From Agrobacterium tumefaciens (GTDB lineage: Bacteria; Pseudomonadota; Alphaproteobacteria; Rhizobiales; Rhizobiaceae), in assembly GCF_013337285.1 (NCBI RefSeq), contig NZ_SUPW01000002.1, positions 744,001-808,000 on the forward strand: DNA of 64,000 nucleotides, read 5' to 3'. The translations under genes and the position numbers were made by a program. Positions 1-8,320 of the stretch are shown here, one piece after another (within the stretch, counting starts at the first letter, position 1; every line of letters starts with the position of its first letter). Under the pieces are notes generated by a model. That model ran no database searches. It had not been told where the DNA came from and saw nothing but the letters and a program-made list of their open reading frames with translations.

Positions 1-219
1 AAGAAGCTGGGCGATGCCGAAGCCCAGAAGATAAGTGGAAATGACGTATTGGCGGCTGTTTTCATTGACGACGCCCAGGGATGCGCCGATTTCCTGAAGA
101 CCGGGCAGCATGATGTCGATGGCGAGCGCATTCAGCGCCATCAGCATCGCGGCCAGCGCGATAAATTCCGTGCGCCCCATCGAAATGGTGCGGGAGGTGG
201 ATTGTGAAAGTTCTGTCAC
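1..219 (-). CDS. Bcr/CflA-type MFS drug efflux transporter (N-terminal part)
   Basis: The gene runs off the left edge, so only the first 73 codons are present. The translation has a short polar leader, then MGRTEFIALAAMLMAL and a first membrane helix, followed by a segment (AIDIMLPGLQEIGASL) typical of the first loop of Bcr/CflA transporters, where the Asp-x-x-Leu-Pro stretch is conserved. These inner-membrane proton antiporters export drugs such as bicyclomycin. I place the start at GTG 219; an in-frame ATG at 180 is the alternative and would remove 13 residues. Family assignment rests on the first helix and loop only; the substrate cannot be told. Confidence 0.75.
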   Translation of the reverse strand, partial: MTELSQSTSRTISMGRTEFIALAAMLMALNALAIDIMLPGLQEIGASLGVVNENSRQYVISTYLLGFGIAQLL

Positions 220-242
220 AGGATTGCCCCAAAAAGAACGGC

Positions 243-267
243 AAAGGCGTTGCATGAAGCAACGCCT
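243..267 (-). terminator. Probable terminator downstream of grxD
   Basis: A perfect 9-bp stem (AGGCGTTGC / GCAACGCCT) with a 5-nt loop lies at 245-267, about 50 bases past the glutaredoxin stop codon. On the minus strand it is followed by only three T residues, so the U-tract is weak. A second hairpin (GGCCGG / CCGGCC) lies closer to the stop at 294-310. Confidence 0.5.
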
Positions 268-314
268 GGCATAAATTTCTGACAATCAGGGTGGGCCGGA
301 TGAACCGGCCGAAA

Positions 315-650
315 TCAGGCCGCGCCGCGGACGCTGATACCCTGTTCTTGGAAGTGGGCTTGCAACTCGCCGGACTGGAACATCTCTTTTACAATGTCAC
401 AGCCGCCGAGGAATTCGCCCTTGACGTAGAGCTGCGGGATGGTCGGCCAGTTGGAATAGTCCTTGATACCCTGACGGATGTCGGCATCGGCAAGCACGTT
501 GATGCCTTTGTAGTCGACGCCGAGATAATCGAGAATCTGTACCACCTGACCGGAAAAACCGCACTGCGGAAATTGCGGGGTGCCCTTCATGAAAAGAACG
601 ATGTCGTTGCTCTTCACTTCACTGTCGATCATGTCGTTAATGCCGCTCAT
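315..650 (-). CDS. grxD: Monothiol glutaredoxin, Grx4/GrxD family
   Basis: This 111-residue cytoplasmic protein carries the CGFS active site of monothiol glutaredoxins (Cys30) with the glutathione-binding Lys22 upstream and the [18 protein letters not shown] stretch that completes the glutathione pocket. Family members bind a bridging [2Fe-2S] cluster with glutathione, pass clusters to target proteins, and form mixed complexes with BolA-type proteins. A BolA-type gene lies 1.8 kb away on the same strand and the SUF operon 26 kb away. Length is normal for the family and the fold is complete. The gene stands alone, with a separate small gene upstream. Confidence 0.95.
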   Translation of the reverse strand: MSGINDMIDSEVKSNDIVLFMKGTPQFPQCGFSGQVVQILDYLGVDYKGINVLADADIRQGIKDYSNWPTIPQLYVKGEFLGGCDIVKEMFQSGELQAHFQEQGISVRGAA

Positions 651-741
651 AGGCTTATTCCTTTCACATGCGGTTCAAGGCCGCTGCTTTCTGTTCGTTC
701 CTAAATAACATGTCGCCGCGCGATTTCCACCCGTCGGGCGG

Positions 742-762
742 AAAAAATGCAACAGTGTTGCA
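742..762 (-). terminator. Terminator after the small basic protein gene
   Basis: The 15-bp palindrome TGCAACAGTGTTGCA (748-762) is followed on the minus strand by six T residues (747-742), which fits a compact rho-independent terminator for the gene ending at 798. The palindrome is also perfect enough to be an operator for grxD, which starts 98 bases further on. Confidence 0.6.
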
Positions 763-797
763 GTGCATGACACGCCAAAAAAGTGGTTTGCGGTGCC

Positions 798-1046
798 TCA
801 GCGATGTCTCTGCCGGCTGCGGGCGGCGGCGGTGCGTCTTTTGCTCACCTGTTTCTTGGCCGGCTTGCTTTTGGTCGCGCCACCGAGCGCGGCTTCCAGA
901 ACGGAACCGACGATGCCGCCGGCGAGGGAGCCGGTGTTTTTTGTCCGGCGTGTGCGGCGGGTTTTGCGGATACCGGTCTTGGTGAGGATTTCAGACAGCG
1001 CGCCCTTGACGACGCCGTTGAGCAATTGATCGACGATGCCAGACAA
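798..1046 (-). CDS. Small basic hypothetical protein
   Basis: This 82-residue protein is not recognised. It opens with a hydrophobic, amphipathic segment (SGIVDQLLNGVVKGAL), continues with a strongly basic run rich in Arg, Lys and Thr, then a Gly/Ala-rich segment (GSLAGGIVGSVLEAALGG), and ends with a second basic tail. There is no clear signal peptide. The start is TTG at 1046, preceded by GGCGGGG at ribosome-binding distance; no in-frame ATG fits. The charge would suit nucleic-acid or membrane-surface binding, but that is inference. A terminator-like hairpin with a T-run directly follows, which supports a real transcription unit. Confidence 0.6.
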   Translation of the reverse strand: MSGIVDQLLNGVVKGALSEILTKTGIRKTRRTRRTKNTGSLAGGIVGSVLEAALGGATKSKPAKKQVSKRRTAAARSRQRHR

Positions 1047-1157
1047 TTTTTCCCCGCCAATAAATAAATCATATTTCCGTCGTGATTTTTACTATACGTG
1101 CATCGCCCACTGTATCAAGCGATCCTTTCGGGTGTCTCCAGCCCTGAAGGTTTAAGC

Positions 1158-2306
1158 ATGCCGACCGTCAAGTCTCGACTTGTTCTCTATTTTCCCGGTT
1201 TCGATCCGCTTGACGCGGCCGCCCATCACCTGCGTTACCAGCGGGCGGCGGCGCTGGCCGGCAAGACATGGGATGTCGGCTATGCGGTGGGGGGGCTTGA
1301 GACTACGTCGGCGGGTGAAGCATTCATGGTAGAGGCGTCGGCTGGTGACTGGCGGACGCGCTCCACGATCTTCATCTACGATCATAATGCGGTGATATCG
1401 CGCCTGCGGCATGCGCCCGTCTGGCGGCAGATCGGGCTGGGCTTTGCGGCTGCGGCCGGTATTGTCGCGGAAGGCGGGGCAGGGCGGTATCTTCGCCACG
1501 CCTGGCGGTTCGGCCTATTCTTCATCTTCCCGTTCCTGCTGATGCTGGTGGGCGGTGCGCTTGCTGTGGGTATTGCCCTGTCGCCATGGCTGTTCAGTTT
1601 GCCGCTCTGGTTGCTTGCGATCAGTCTTCCCGCCGCCACCTTGTTTTTCGTGAAGGCGTTTCTGCCTTTCGCGGAGCGGTTTCACACGTTGCATCTTTAC
1701 GCCGACTGGCGGTTTGCGCTGGCCGTTGGCCGTGATGAGCCGATTGCCCGCGACTGGATCGAGGAAAAGGCGGCGCTGGTTCTCAAGGCGCTGGAACAAC
1801 CTTCGGAGGAGGTTCTGGTCGTGTCGCACAGCATGGGGGCCAGTCTGGCGCTCGCCGTGATCGGTCGCGTGCTGGAACTGAAGCCAGAAGCGCTCAATGG
1901 CCGCAACCTGTCTTTCGCGACGCTGGGCGGTGCTGCCCTGCAATGCGCGCTGCTGTCGAGTGCGGACAGGCTTCGTGAGAGCGTGGGTAAGATCGCTCGT
2001 CACCCGGAAGTGACATGGTTCGATATTCAGTGCCTGACCGATCCTATCCACCTCTACCGGTGCAACACCGTGGCCCTGACCGGCCACAAAGACGCACCGC
2101 AGCCGAAGATCGTGCCGATCCGTTTCAAGCATTCGCTTTCGCCGGAGCGTTATAAAAAGAACAAGCGCAACTTCCTGCGCATGCACCGGCAATATGTTCT
2201 TGGGCCGGATCGCAGATCCGGTTACGATTTTACCCTGCTGACCGCCGGGCCTTTGCCGGCCGCGACCTTCGCCGATCTGGATTCACAGAGCCCGCCTGCC
2301 TTATAA
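1158..2306 (+). CDS. Membrane-anchored alpha/beta-hydrolase-like protein
   Basis: The protein has 382 residues when started at ATG 1158, which has GAAGG upstream. It begins like an alpha/beta hydrolase (LVLYFPGFDPLD, residues 8-19), contains a pair of membrane helices at about 119-142 and 146-168, and carries a nucleophile elbow SHSMG (Ser225) in the second half. A C-terminal cytoplasmic segment (about 280-382) is rich in Arg, Lys and His. The soluble part resembles serine esterases or lipases, but the inserted helix hairpin makes it an unusual membrane-embedded member. The substrate is unknown. It converges on the bolA/purL cluster with a shared terminator between them. Confidence 0.7.
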   Translation: MPTVKSRLVLYFPGFDPLDAAAHHLRYQRAAALAGKTWDVGYAVGGLETTSAGEAFMVEASAGDWRTRSTIFIYDHNAVISRLRHAPVWRQIGLGFAAAAGIVAEGGAGRYLRHAWRFGLFFIFPFLLMLVGGALAVGIALSPWLFSLPLWLLAISLPAATLFFVKAFLPFAERFHTLHLYADWRFALAVGRDEPIARDWIEEKAALVLKALEQPSEEVLVVSHSMGASLALAVIGRVLELKPEALNGRNLSFATLGGAALQCALLSSADRLRESVGKIARHPEVTWFDIQCLTDPIHLYRCNTVALTGHKDAPQPKIVPIRFKHSLSPERYKKNKRNFLRMHRQYVLGPDRRSGYDFTLLTAGPLPAATFADLDSQSPPAL

Positions 2307-2334
2307 GCGGCGTTTGCCATTCCACCTGATGTGA

Positions 2335-2367
2335 AAAGGCCCGCGTGAGAGTGTCACGCGGGCCTTT
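2335..2367. terminator. Bidirectional rho-independent terminator
   Basis: A perfect 14-bp inverted repeat (AAAGGCCCGCGTGA, 5-nt loop, and its complement) lies between convergent genes. It has T residues after the stem on the plus strand and A residues before it, so it can serve both the hydrolase-like gene and the purL-bolA unit. Confidence 0.9.
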
Positions 2368-2440
2368 GATTTAGTCCGGAGCCTTTATGCGTCGGCGGGA
2401 CAGTGAGACTGTCTCGCCGGAACCGCTTTCCCGGCCGCAA

Positions 2441-2674
2441 TCATTCGGGAGCCGAGGTCTGCAGGGCAAGGGCGTGCAGAACGCCGCCCATATTGCCCTT
2501 CAGCGCGTCATAGACCATCTGGTGCTGCTGCACGCGGGTCTTGCCCTTGAATGCTTCCGCAACGACTTCCGCCGCGTAATGATCGCCATCACCGGCCAGA
2601 TCGCGGATCGTGACCTTTGCCCCGGGAATTCCCGCCTTAATCATGTCTTCAATGTCGCCGGGTTTCATGGGCAT
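2441..2674 (-). CDS. BolA/IbaG family protein
   Basis: This 77-residue protein has the BolA fold signature: an N-terminal helix (MKPGDIEDMIKAGIPGA), the GDGDHYAAEVVAEAFKGK strand-turn region, and the QHQMVYDALKG helix with its conserved His. The short form and the DGDHY motif are closer to IbaG than to classical BolA. Family members pair with CGFS glutaredoxins, sharing a [2Fe-2S] cluster, and such a glutaredoxin is encoded nearby. The start ATG at 2674 is chosen because AAGGAG lies 7 bases upstream. The gene follows purL by 16 bases, so the two probably share a transcript. Confidence 0.92.
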   Translation of the reverse strand: MPMKPGDIEDMIKAGIPGAKVTIRDLAGDGDHYAAEVVAEAFKGKTRVQQHQMVYDALKGNMGGVLHALALQTSAPE

Positions 2675-2690
2675 GGTGTTTCTCCTTAAT

Positions 2691-4925
2691 TCATTCTGCG
2701 GCGAGCAAAGTTTCGCCGTCCATGAATTGAGGGAACCACGATTCATGGGCCAAGTGCAATTCTTTAATCTCGACGGCGCGCGCCGTGCCCAGCTTTACGC
2801 TTGCACCACCGGTGACGCCGATTGCCGTGCAGGAAACGCCGGCTGCCTTGGCAGCCGCCTGCACCTTGTCGAGATCGGTCTTCTTCACCGTCAGGACATA
2901 ACGGCCCTGATCTTCACCATAGAAGGTGAGGACCGGATTATGGCCTTCGACCGCATCGATCGTCGCGCCGATGCCAGAGGAAATCGCCATTTCGGCAACC
3001 GCAAGGGCGAGGCCGCCCGAAGAGCAATCGTGCACGGCGGTGGTGAGGCCTTCGGTGATGAGACCACGGACGAAATCGCCATTCTGCTTTTCAGCAGCCA
3101 GATCGACATGCGGCGCCGGGCCATCGGTGCGGCCATGGATATCACGCATGTAAACCGACTGAGCGATGTGGGTGCCGAGACCGGCAGGCGCGCCGATGAG
3201 CAGCACGACTTCGTCAGCGGCGGCAAAACGGATGCGTGCCATGCGGCCCCAATCCTTCAGGAGGCCAACGCCGCCGATGGTGGGGGTGGGCAGGATCGCC
3301 TGGCCATTGGTCTCGTTATAGAGCGAGACGTTGCCGGAAACGATCGGGAATTCCAAGACGCGGCAGGCCTCGCCGATGCCCTTGATGGCGTGGACCAGCT
3401 GGCTCATGATCTCGGGCTTTTCCGGATTGCCGAAGTTCAGGTTGTCGGTGGCCGCCAGCGGCAGAGCACCTGTCGCGGTGATGTTGCGCCAGCATTCGGC
3501 GACCGCCTGCTTGCCGCCTTCGAAGGCATCGGCCTCGACATAACGCGGCGTTACGTCGGAGGAGAAAGCGAGCGCCTTCTTGTCGTGGCCTTCGACGCGC
3601 ACCACACCGGCATCGCCACCCGGCAACTGCAGGGAATTGCCCTGGATCAGCGTGTCATACTGTTCGTAAACCCAGCGGCGCGAGGAGTTATTGGCCGAAC
3701 CAATGAGCGACACCAGCGCATCGGCTATATCGGCTGCGGGAATGTCGGTTTCCGCCAGAGGTGCCGGCACCTTGGCGGGCGTCCATGGGCGGTCATATTC
3801 GGGAGCCTCGTCGCCGAGTTCCTTGATCGGCAGGTTGGCGACTTCCTCGCCATTGTGAATGACGCGGAAACGCAGATCATCGGTGGTCTTGCCGACGATG
3901 GCGAAGTCCAGACCCCACTTGACGAAGATCGCCTTTGCGACTTCTTCCTTCGAGGGTTCGAGAACCATGAGCATACGCTCCTGGCTTTCCGACAGCATCA
4001 TTTCGTAAGCCGTCATGCGCTCTTCGCGCACCGGCACGGCATTGAGGTCGAGTTCGATACCGAGATCGCCTTTGGCGCCCATTTCGACGGCGGAGCAGGT
4101 GAGGCCGGCGGCACCCATGTCCTGAATGGCGATGACCGCTCCGGTCTTCATCAGCTCAAGGCAGGCTTCCAGCAGGCACTTTTCGGTGAAGGGGTCTCCG
4201 ACCTGAACCGTCGGGCGCTTTTCTTCGATGGATTCGTCGAATTCGGCAGAAGCCATGGTCGCGCCGCCAACGCCGTCACGGCCGGTCTTTGCGCCGAGAT
4301 AAACGACCGGCAGGCCGACGCCCTTGGCTTCCGACAGGAAGATCGCATTGGACTTGGCAAGGCCGGCTGCGAAGGCGTTGACGAGGATATTGCCGTTATA
4401 GCGCGGATCGAATTCCACTTCGCCGCCGACAGTCGGCACGCCGAAGGAATTGCCGTAACCGCCGACACCGGCGACGACACCGGCCACGAGGTGGCGGGTC
4501 TTCGGATGATCGGGTGCGCCGAAGCGCAGCGCATTCATGGCGGCGATGGGGCGGGCGCCCATGGTAAAGACGTCACGCAGGATGCCGCCGACGCCGGTCG
4601 CGGCACCCTGATAGGGCTCGATATAGGACGGGTGGTTGTGGCTCTCCATCTTGAAGACGACGCAGTCGCCGTCATCGATATCGACAACGCCGGCGTTCTC
4701 GCCGGGGCCTTGAATGACGCGGGGTCCCGTGGTCGGCAGGGTCTTCAGCCACTTCTTGGAAGACTTGTAGGAGCAGTGCTCGTTCCACATGGCCGAGAAG
4801 ATGCCAAGCTCGGTAAAGCTCGGTTCCCGTCCGATCAGGTCGAGGATACGCTGGTATTCGTCGGGCTTCAGCCCGTGGGATGCAACGAGTTCCGGGGTGA
4901 TCTTGATGGAGTTTGAGATAGACAT
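2691..4925 (-). CDS. purL: Phosphoribosylformylglycinamidine synthase, large subunit PurL
   Basis: PurL (744 residues) converts FGAR and glutamine-derived ammonia plus ATP to FGAM, step four of purine synthesis, in the cytosol. The conserved N-terminal motif [12 protein letters not shown] (46-57) and the downstream metal/ATP-binding segments ([21 protein letters not shown]) are present. At about 740 residues this is the small PurL type, which lacks its own glutaminase domain and works with PurS and PurQ; both are encoded 3-4 kb upstream on the same strand. ATG 4925 is used; an in-frame GTG nine bases earlier is possible. The gene is separated from purQ by a lipoprotein gene and the MocR/DUF1127 pair. 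Confidence 0.97.
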   Translation of the reverse strand: MSISNSIKITPELVASHGLKPDEYQRILDLIGREPSFTELGIFSAMWNEHCSYKSSKKWLKTLPTTGPRVIQGPGENAGVVDIDDGDCVVFKMESHNHPSYIEPYQGAATGVGGILRDVFTMGARPIAAMNALRFGAPDHPKTRHLVAGVVAGVGGYGNSFGVPTVGGEVEFDPRYNGNILVNAFAAGLAKSNAIFLSEAKGVGLPVVYLGAKTGRDGVGGATMASAEFDESIEEKRPTVQVGDPFTEKCLLEACLELMKTGAVIAIQDMGAAGLTCSAVEMGAKGDLGIELDLNAVPVREERMTAYEMMLSESQERMLMVLEPSKEEVAKAIFVKWGLDFAIVGKTTDDLRFRVIHNGEEVANLPIKELGDEAPEYDRPWTPAKVPAPLAETDIPAADIADALVSLIGSANNSSRRWVYEQYDTLIQGNSLQLPGGDAGVVRVEGHDKKALAFSSDVTPRYVEADAFEGGKQAVAECWRNITATGALPLAATDNLNFGNPEKPEIMSQLVHAIKGIGEACRVLEFPIVSGNVSLYNETNGQAILPTPTIGGVGLLKDWGRMARIRFAAADEVVLLIGAPAGLGTHIAQSVYMRDIHGRTDGPAPHVDLAAEKQNGDFVRGLITEGLTTAVHDCSSGGLALAVAEMAISSGIGATIDAVEGHNPVLTFYGEDQGRYVLTVKKTDLDKVQAAAKAAGVSCTAIGVTGGASVKLGTARAVEIKELHLAHESWFPQFMDGETLLAAE

Positions 4926-5079
4926 AGGTCTCACGCGGTTCGAGCCGAGGAAAGTTTCCGGTTCTTTAGCGCAAGAGGCTGGATCGTGCGACAGGAAAAT
5001 GCGCCGCTTTGCCCGCTAATTGGCGGTTTGTGCCGATATTAGCGACCTGCAGGTGGTGCCCGCAGGGCCGTGGCAGGGA

Positions 5080-6498
5080 TCAGGCCACGCTTTCATAGCC
5101 GGCTGAACCATTATCGAGCAGGTGACGAAGAATGCTGAAGCCGTGTGTCAGTTCCTCGCGGCTGGAAGGGCCGGAAAAGCTGATGCGGACGCGATGGAAG
5201 ACCTTTTCCGTTCGCCCGGCCTTGAACTCGTCCTCGTCGTCGATCAGCACGCCCTCCTTCATCGCCGCATTGCGGAAGGTGCCGGAAAGCCAGGGTTCAG
5301 GCAGCCGCAGCCACAGGAAGGCGATATCGGGCAGCGAGTTGAAATCCAGCCCGGCAAAGACGCGTCTGGCGATCGCCTCGCGCTGGTTGATCTCGGCGAT
5401 ACAATCCTTGCGGATGTCATCGGCGTCGCCGCTATTGACGAGACGTGCATTCAATTCGGCGAGCATGAAGGGCAATCCACCCGTCATCATCGAATGGGAA
5501 ATCCGGATACGCGAGGAATATTGCGCCGGGCAGGCGACCCAGCCGCCGCGGACACCGGCGGCGACGGATTTCGACAGGCCGCCGACCACGAAGGTGATAT
5601 CGGGCGCGAATTCGGCGATCAGCGGAATCGCCTCGCGGGTCATCGCCCCATAGAGATTGTCTTCCACGATCCATACGCCGTATCGGCGGGCGATCTCGGC
5701 AATGGCGCGGCGGCGTTCTTCCGGCAGGGTGGCGCAGGTGGGGTTCTGGCCTGCTGACATCAGGAAGATCATTTTCGGGTGCTGCTGGGCGCAGACGCGT
5801 TCGAAATCGTCAGGGACGATGCCGTTTTCGTCTACTTCCACCAGTGTCACCCGCCGGCCTGCAAGCCCGGCACTGCGGCTGATATGGGAATAGGTCAACG
5901 GTTCGAAGACGATGCGGTCCCCCGGCGCCGTCATCGCCGTCACCACGCTCATCACCGCCGCATGGGCGCCGAGCGTCGAGACGATATTTTCCGGCTTTGG
6001 CGACCAGCCGTTCTGGGAAAGCCAGCGGACACCCGCCATACACCAGTTATCGGGGAACGAACGGGCGTAATTGGTGATGTCGCTGGTGTGCTCTCGGGTG
6101 ACGGCCTCGATGTGCCTGGCGATCAGCGCGCTCTGGCCGACATCCGGTGCCGCGGTCGTGTTCAGCCGGAATTCGGCGCTGGCGTCTATGGCGTGGCGCG
6201 TGCTGCCAAAGGCTGCTGCCACCGGTTCCAGTCGCGACGAGGGGGCAGGGGTCTTGCGCTCGTTGACATAGGTGCCGCGGCCGACCTCGCCGCTGACGAG
6301 ACCACGTTCATGAATCAGCGCATAGGCGCGGCTGATTGTCCCGATTGTCACGCCGAGATCATAGGCGAGATTGCGCTGCGGCGGCAATTTTGCGCCGGCC
6401 TGCAACACGCCGTCGGAAATCGCGCACTCGATGCTGTCGGCAAGGCGGAGATAAATCGGGCCGTTGCCCGCTGCGATGTCAGGAAGCCAATTTGTCAT
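5080..6498 (-). CDS. MocR-family transcriptional regulator (GntR wHTH fused to aminotransferase-like domain)
   Basis: The 472-residue protein has an N-terminal GntR-type winged helix (residues 10-80, with LPPQRNLAYDLGVTIGTISRAY) joined by a Pro/Ser linker to a fold-type I aminotransferase-like domain (about 120-460). PLP contacts are visible: Asn252 in QNPT, Asp280 in VEDNLYG and Lys310 in GGLSKSVAAG. MocR proteins use PLP or an amine ligand to switch a neighbouring promoter. It is divergent from a DUF1127 gene across a 93-base space with repeated half-sites, the usual MocR arrangement. The purL and pur cluster context suggests nothing more specific about the ligand. Confidence 0.93.
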   Translation of the reverse strand: MTNWLPDIAAGNGPIYLRLADSIECAISDGVLQAGAKLPPQRNLAYDLGVTIGTISRAYALIHERGLVSGEVGRGTYVNERKTPAPSSRLEPVAAAFGSTRHAIDASAEFRLNTTAAPDVGQSALIARHIEAVTREHTSDITNYARSFPDNWCMAGVRWLSQNGWSPKPENIVSTLGAHAAVMSVVTAMTAPGDRIVFEPLTYSHISRSAGLAGRRVTLVEVDENGIVPDDFERVCAQQHPKMIFLMSAGQNPTCATLPEERRRAIAEIARRYGVWIVEDNLYGAMTREAIPLIAEFAPDITFVVGGLSKSVAAGVRGGWVACPAQYSSRIRISHSMMTGGLPFMLAELNARLVNSGDADDIRKDCIAEINQREAIARRVFAGLDFNSLPDIAFLWLRLPEPWLSGTFRNAAMKEGVLIDDEDEFKAGRTEKVFHRVRISFSGPSSREELTHGFSILRHLLDNGSAGYESVA

Positions 6499-6499
6499 G

Positions 6500-6568
6500 G
6501 TGACAATTTATGCATTGTATCTGTCGGTAAGTCAATTGTATTTATTGGCTGCATTCAACGGTGACAAT
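6500..6568. promoter_or_regulatory. Divergent promoter/operator region of the MocR regulator and DUF1127 gene
   Basis: The interval carries ATTGTAT twice (6514-6520 and 6535-6541), 21 bases apart and so on one face of the helix, and GTGACAAT twice (6500-6507 and 6561-6568). ACAAT at 6503-6507 also forms an inverted pair with ATTGT at 6514-6518. MocR proteins commonly bind spaced direct repeats. On the minus strand TTGACT, 17 bases, then CATAAA makes a plausible promoter for the regulator, which would place the ATTGTAT repeats inside it and allow autoregulation. Confidence 0.55.
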
Positions 6569-6591
6569 CACACGGAGACAATAGGTGCAAT

Positions 6592-6897
6592 ATGCGCAAG
6601 ATGGATCAATACCTTTCGACAGCGGATACGCTTTATCCTGATGGCTACGAACGGGAACGCGTGTTCCGCGATGCCGGCGACATGGTCGCACCGGCGCCCT
6701 TTCCGGCCAAGATCGCCCGCACGCTTATTGGTCGCCTGATTATGGGCATGTCGCACTGGCAGCAGAAACGACGGGGGCGGCTCGCCTTGCGGGAACTGCC
6801 CGACGATCTTCTGGAGGATATCGGCGTTACGCGGGACGAGGCCTTGAAGGAGGCCGCGAAATCGCAGCTTTTCTCCTGGCCGTCGCGGTCTTTGTAA
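6592..6897 (+). CDS. DUF1127 domain protein
   Basis: This 101-residue protein ends in a DUF1127 domain (about 60-93, HWQQKRRGRLALRELPDDL then LEDIGVTRDEA), a short arginine-rich helical module common in Rhizobiaceae, where several small DUF1127 proteins affect RNA turnover or metabolism. The N-terminal half (YLSTADTLYPDGYERER) is not part of the domain. Start is ATG 6592; ATG 6601 is an alternative. The divergent MocR gene probably controls it. A strong terminator follows, so it is a single-gene unit. Its exact role is unknown. Confidence 0.85.
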   Translation: MRKMDQYLSTADTLYPDGYERERVFRDAGDMVAPAPFPAKIARTLIGRLIMGMSHWQQKRRGRLALRELPDDLLEDIGVTRDEALKEAAKSQLFSWPSRSL

Positions 6898-6951
6898 TTT
6901 TTGTCGAAGAGCGGTGCCTTCTTTCCCCGGTGCCATCAAGCCATTCGGCAG

Positions 6952-6991
6952 CCCGCCACGCCACTCCCAACCGGCGTCGGCGGGTTTTTTT
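6952..6991 (+). terminator. Rho-independent terminator of the DUF1127 gene
   Basis: The stem CCCGCCACGCC (6952-6962) pairs with GGCGTCGGCGGG (6973-6984) with one bulged base, followed by seven T residues (6985-6991). Confidence 0.88.
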
Positions 6992-7035
6992 ATGCGTTTA
7001 CACGGGGATGCAGGCAAACGGCCAAAACAATTCTC

Positions 7036-7120
7036 CGTCATCCTCGGACGTGTCCCGAAGATCTGCAACATATCGATTTTGTTGACGTGCTTAGGCCCTC
7101 GGACAAGCCCGAGGATGACG
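7036..7120. repeat. Dispersed palindromic intergenic repeat, CGTCATCCTCGG type, copy 1
   Basis: Two inverted arms (7036-7063 and about 7094-7120) carry CGTCATCCTCGG at their outer ends and flank a 30-base spacer. The same arm sequence occurs at 33594-33680 in better condition. This copy has several mismatches and looks decayed. It lies between the DUF1127 terminator and the lipoprotein gene. Confidence 0.75.
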
Positions 7121-7145
7121 TTCTTGGCGTAGATATATGCCTAAA

Positions 7146-7550
7146 TCAGCAGCCCTTGCCGCCGTTCGCCCAGCGCTTGACATCGGTTGAGATGCGGCCG
7201 GAGATGGCCTCGTTCATCGCGGGTCCGAAAGCGTCAAGCTTTGCCGGATTGCCTTCTGCCTGAACGACCAGCATGGGGCGCGATTCCGGGCTGTTGCGCG
7301 GTACGAGCAGGATGCGCGGACGGCCGGAGAAGGAGTTGAGTTCCGGGGCCAGACGATAGGCCTTGAACGCCGCATCGCCCGATTTGAACCAGCAGGCATT
7401 TGCGCCAAGAGCAATCCGTTCCATCGTCGGCAGGGCCGCACGGGATACGGAGGCGGCCGGCTGCGGTTTCGGCTGGCAGGCGGCGAGCGCTACTGCTGCG
7501 AGCAGCAATCCGGTGGCTTTGTAGGCATTGTGGCGAAGAAGACGAGGCAT
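7146..7550 (-). CDS. Hypothetical lipoprotein
   Basis: A 134-residue protein with a positively charged N-terminus, a hydrophobic stretch (residues 12-24) and a lipobox LAAC at 22-25, so it should be lipidated on Cys25 and anchored in the envelope. The mature part starts with a Pro/Gln-rich linker, then a compact domain with two cysteines (ANACWFKSGDAAF and the C-terminal GKGC) that could form a disulfide. I do not recognise the fold. It is transcribed toward purL but a terminator separates it from purQ upstream. The start ATG 7550 is the only sensible one. Confidence 0.8.
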   Translation of the reverse strand: MPRLLRHNAYKATGLLLAAVALAACQPKPQPAASVSRAALPTMERIALGANACWFKSGDAAFKAYRLAPELNSFSGRPRILLVPRNSPESRPMLVVQAEGNPAKLDAFGPAMNEAISGRISTDVKRWANGGKGC

Positions 7551-7596
7551 CAGGTCATCCAGAAGAGAAGCCGAAACTTAGCCGAAAGCCGGCATT

Positions 7597-7621
7597 AAAA
7601 AAGGCGGGCTCAAAGCCCGCC
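7597..7621 (-). terminator. Rho-independent terminator of purQ
   Basis: The stem GGCGGGCT/AGCCCGCC (7603-7621) with a 3-nt loop is followed on the minus strand by six T residues (7602-7597), immediately past the purQ stop. Confidence 0.92.
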
Positions 7622-7628
7622 CGGTCTG

Positions 7629-8300
7629 TCAGGCTGCGATGACGCCGAGTGCGGAGGCGAAGAGGCCGCGGCCATCATTGCCGCCATGGGCGGCTTCGAT
7701 GAGGTTTTCCGGATGCGGCATCATGCCAAGCACATTGCCCCTGGCGTTGATGACGCCGGCAATATCGTTCATCGAGCCGTTTGGATTGGTGCCTTGCGCA
7801 TAACGGAACACGACCTGGCCGTTGTCTTCGACGGACTTCAACTCATCCGTATCGAGGAAGTAATTGCCGTCGTGATGGGCGACGGGGCAGCGCAGGATCT
7901 GGCCCTGGTCATAGGCGCGGGTGAATTCGGTGTCGTTGTTGATGACTTCGAGCTTCACTTCACGGCAGACAAATTTCAGCGAGGCGTTGCGCATCAAAGC
8001 ACCCGGCAGCATGCCCGCCTCGACCAGAATCTGGAAACCGTTGCAGACGCCGAGAACCTTGACGCCCTGTTCGGCCTTTTCGCGAATGGCCTGCATGACC
8101 GGCATGCGCGCCGCAATCGCGCCGCAACGCAGATAGTCACCATAGGAAAAGCCGCCCGGAATGACGATCAGGTCGACATCAGGAATATCCGTTTCCGTCT
8201 GCCAGATGGTGACGGGCGCGCTTCCGGAGATTTTCGTCAGCGCGGCGATCATGTCGCGGTCGCGGTTGAGGCCGGGAAGTTGGACGACAGCGGATTTCAT
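7629..8300 (-). CDS. purQ: Phosphoribosylformylglycinamidine synthase, glutaminase subunit PurQ
   Basis: PurQ (223 residues) is a class I glutamine amidotransferase that supplies ammonia to PurL. The catalytic triad is visible: Cys86 in the elbow GVCNGFQ, and His196 and Glu198 in PHPE near the C-terminus. The N-terminus ([17 protein letters not shown]) and the [11 protein letters not shown] segment match the family. The start ATG 8300 is preceded by AAGGAG; longer reading frames upstream would run into purS. It lies 20 bases after purS, so the two are co-transcribed and terminate at 7597-7621. Confidence 0.97.
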   Translation of the reverse strand: MKSAVVQLPGLNRDRDMIAALTKISGSAPVTIWQTETDIPDVDLIVIPGGFSYGDYLRCGAIAARMPVMQAIREKAEQGVKVLGVCNGFQILVEAGMLPGALMRNASLKFVCREVKLEVINNDTEFTRAYDQGQILRCPVAHHDGNYFLDTDELKSVEDNGQVVFRYAQGTNPNGSMNDIAGVINARGNVLGMMPHPENLIEAAHGGNDGRGLFASALGVIAA

Positions 8301-8320
8301 GGACGGCGGCTCCTTGGGCT

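Noticed and set aside
2610-4916. 768-codon open frame on the plus strand opposite purL
   Set aside because: It is the mirror of a conserved, correctly spaced gene; GC-rich codon bias keeps such frames open, and its translation has no domain character.
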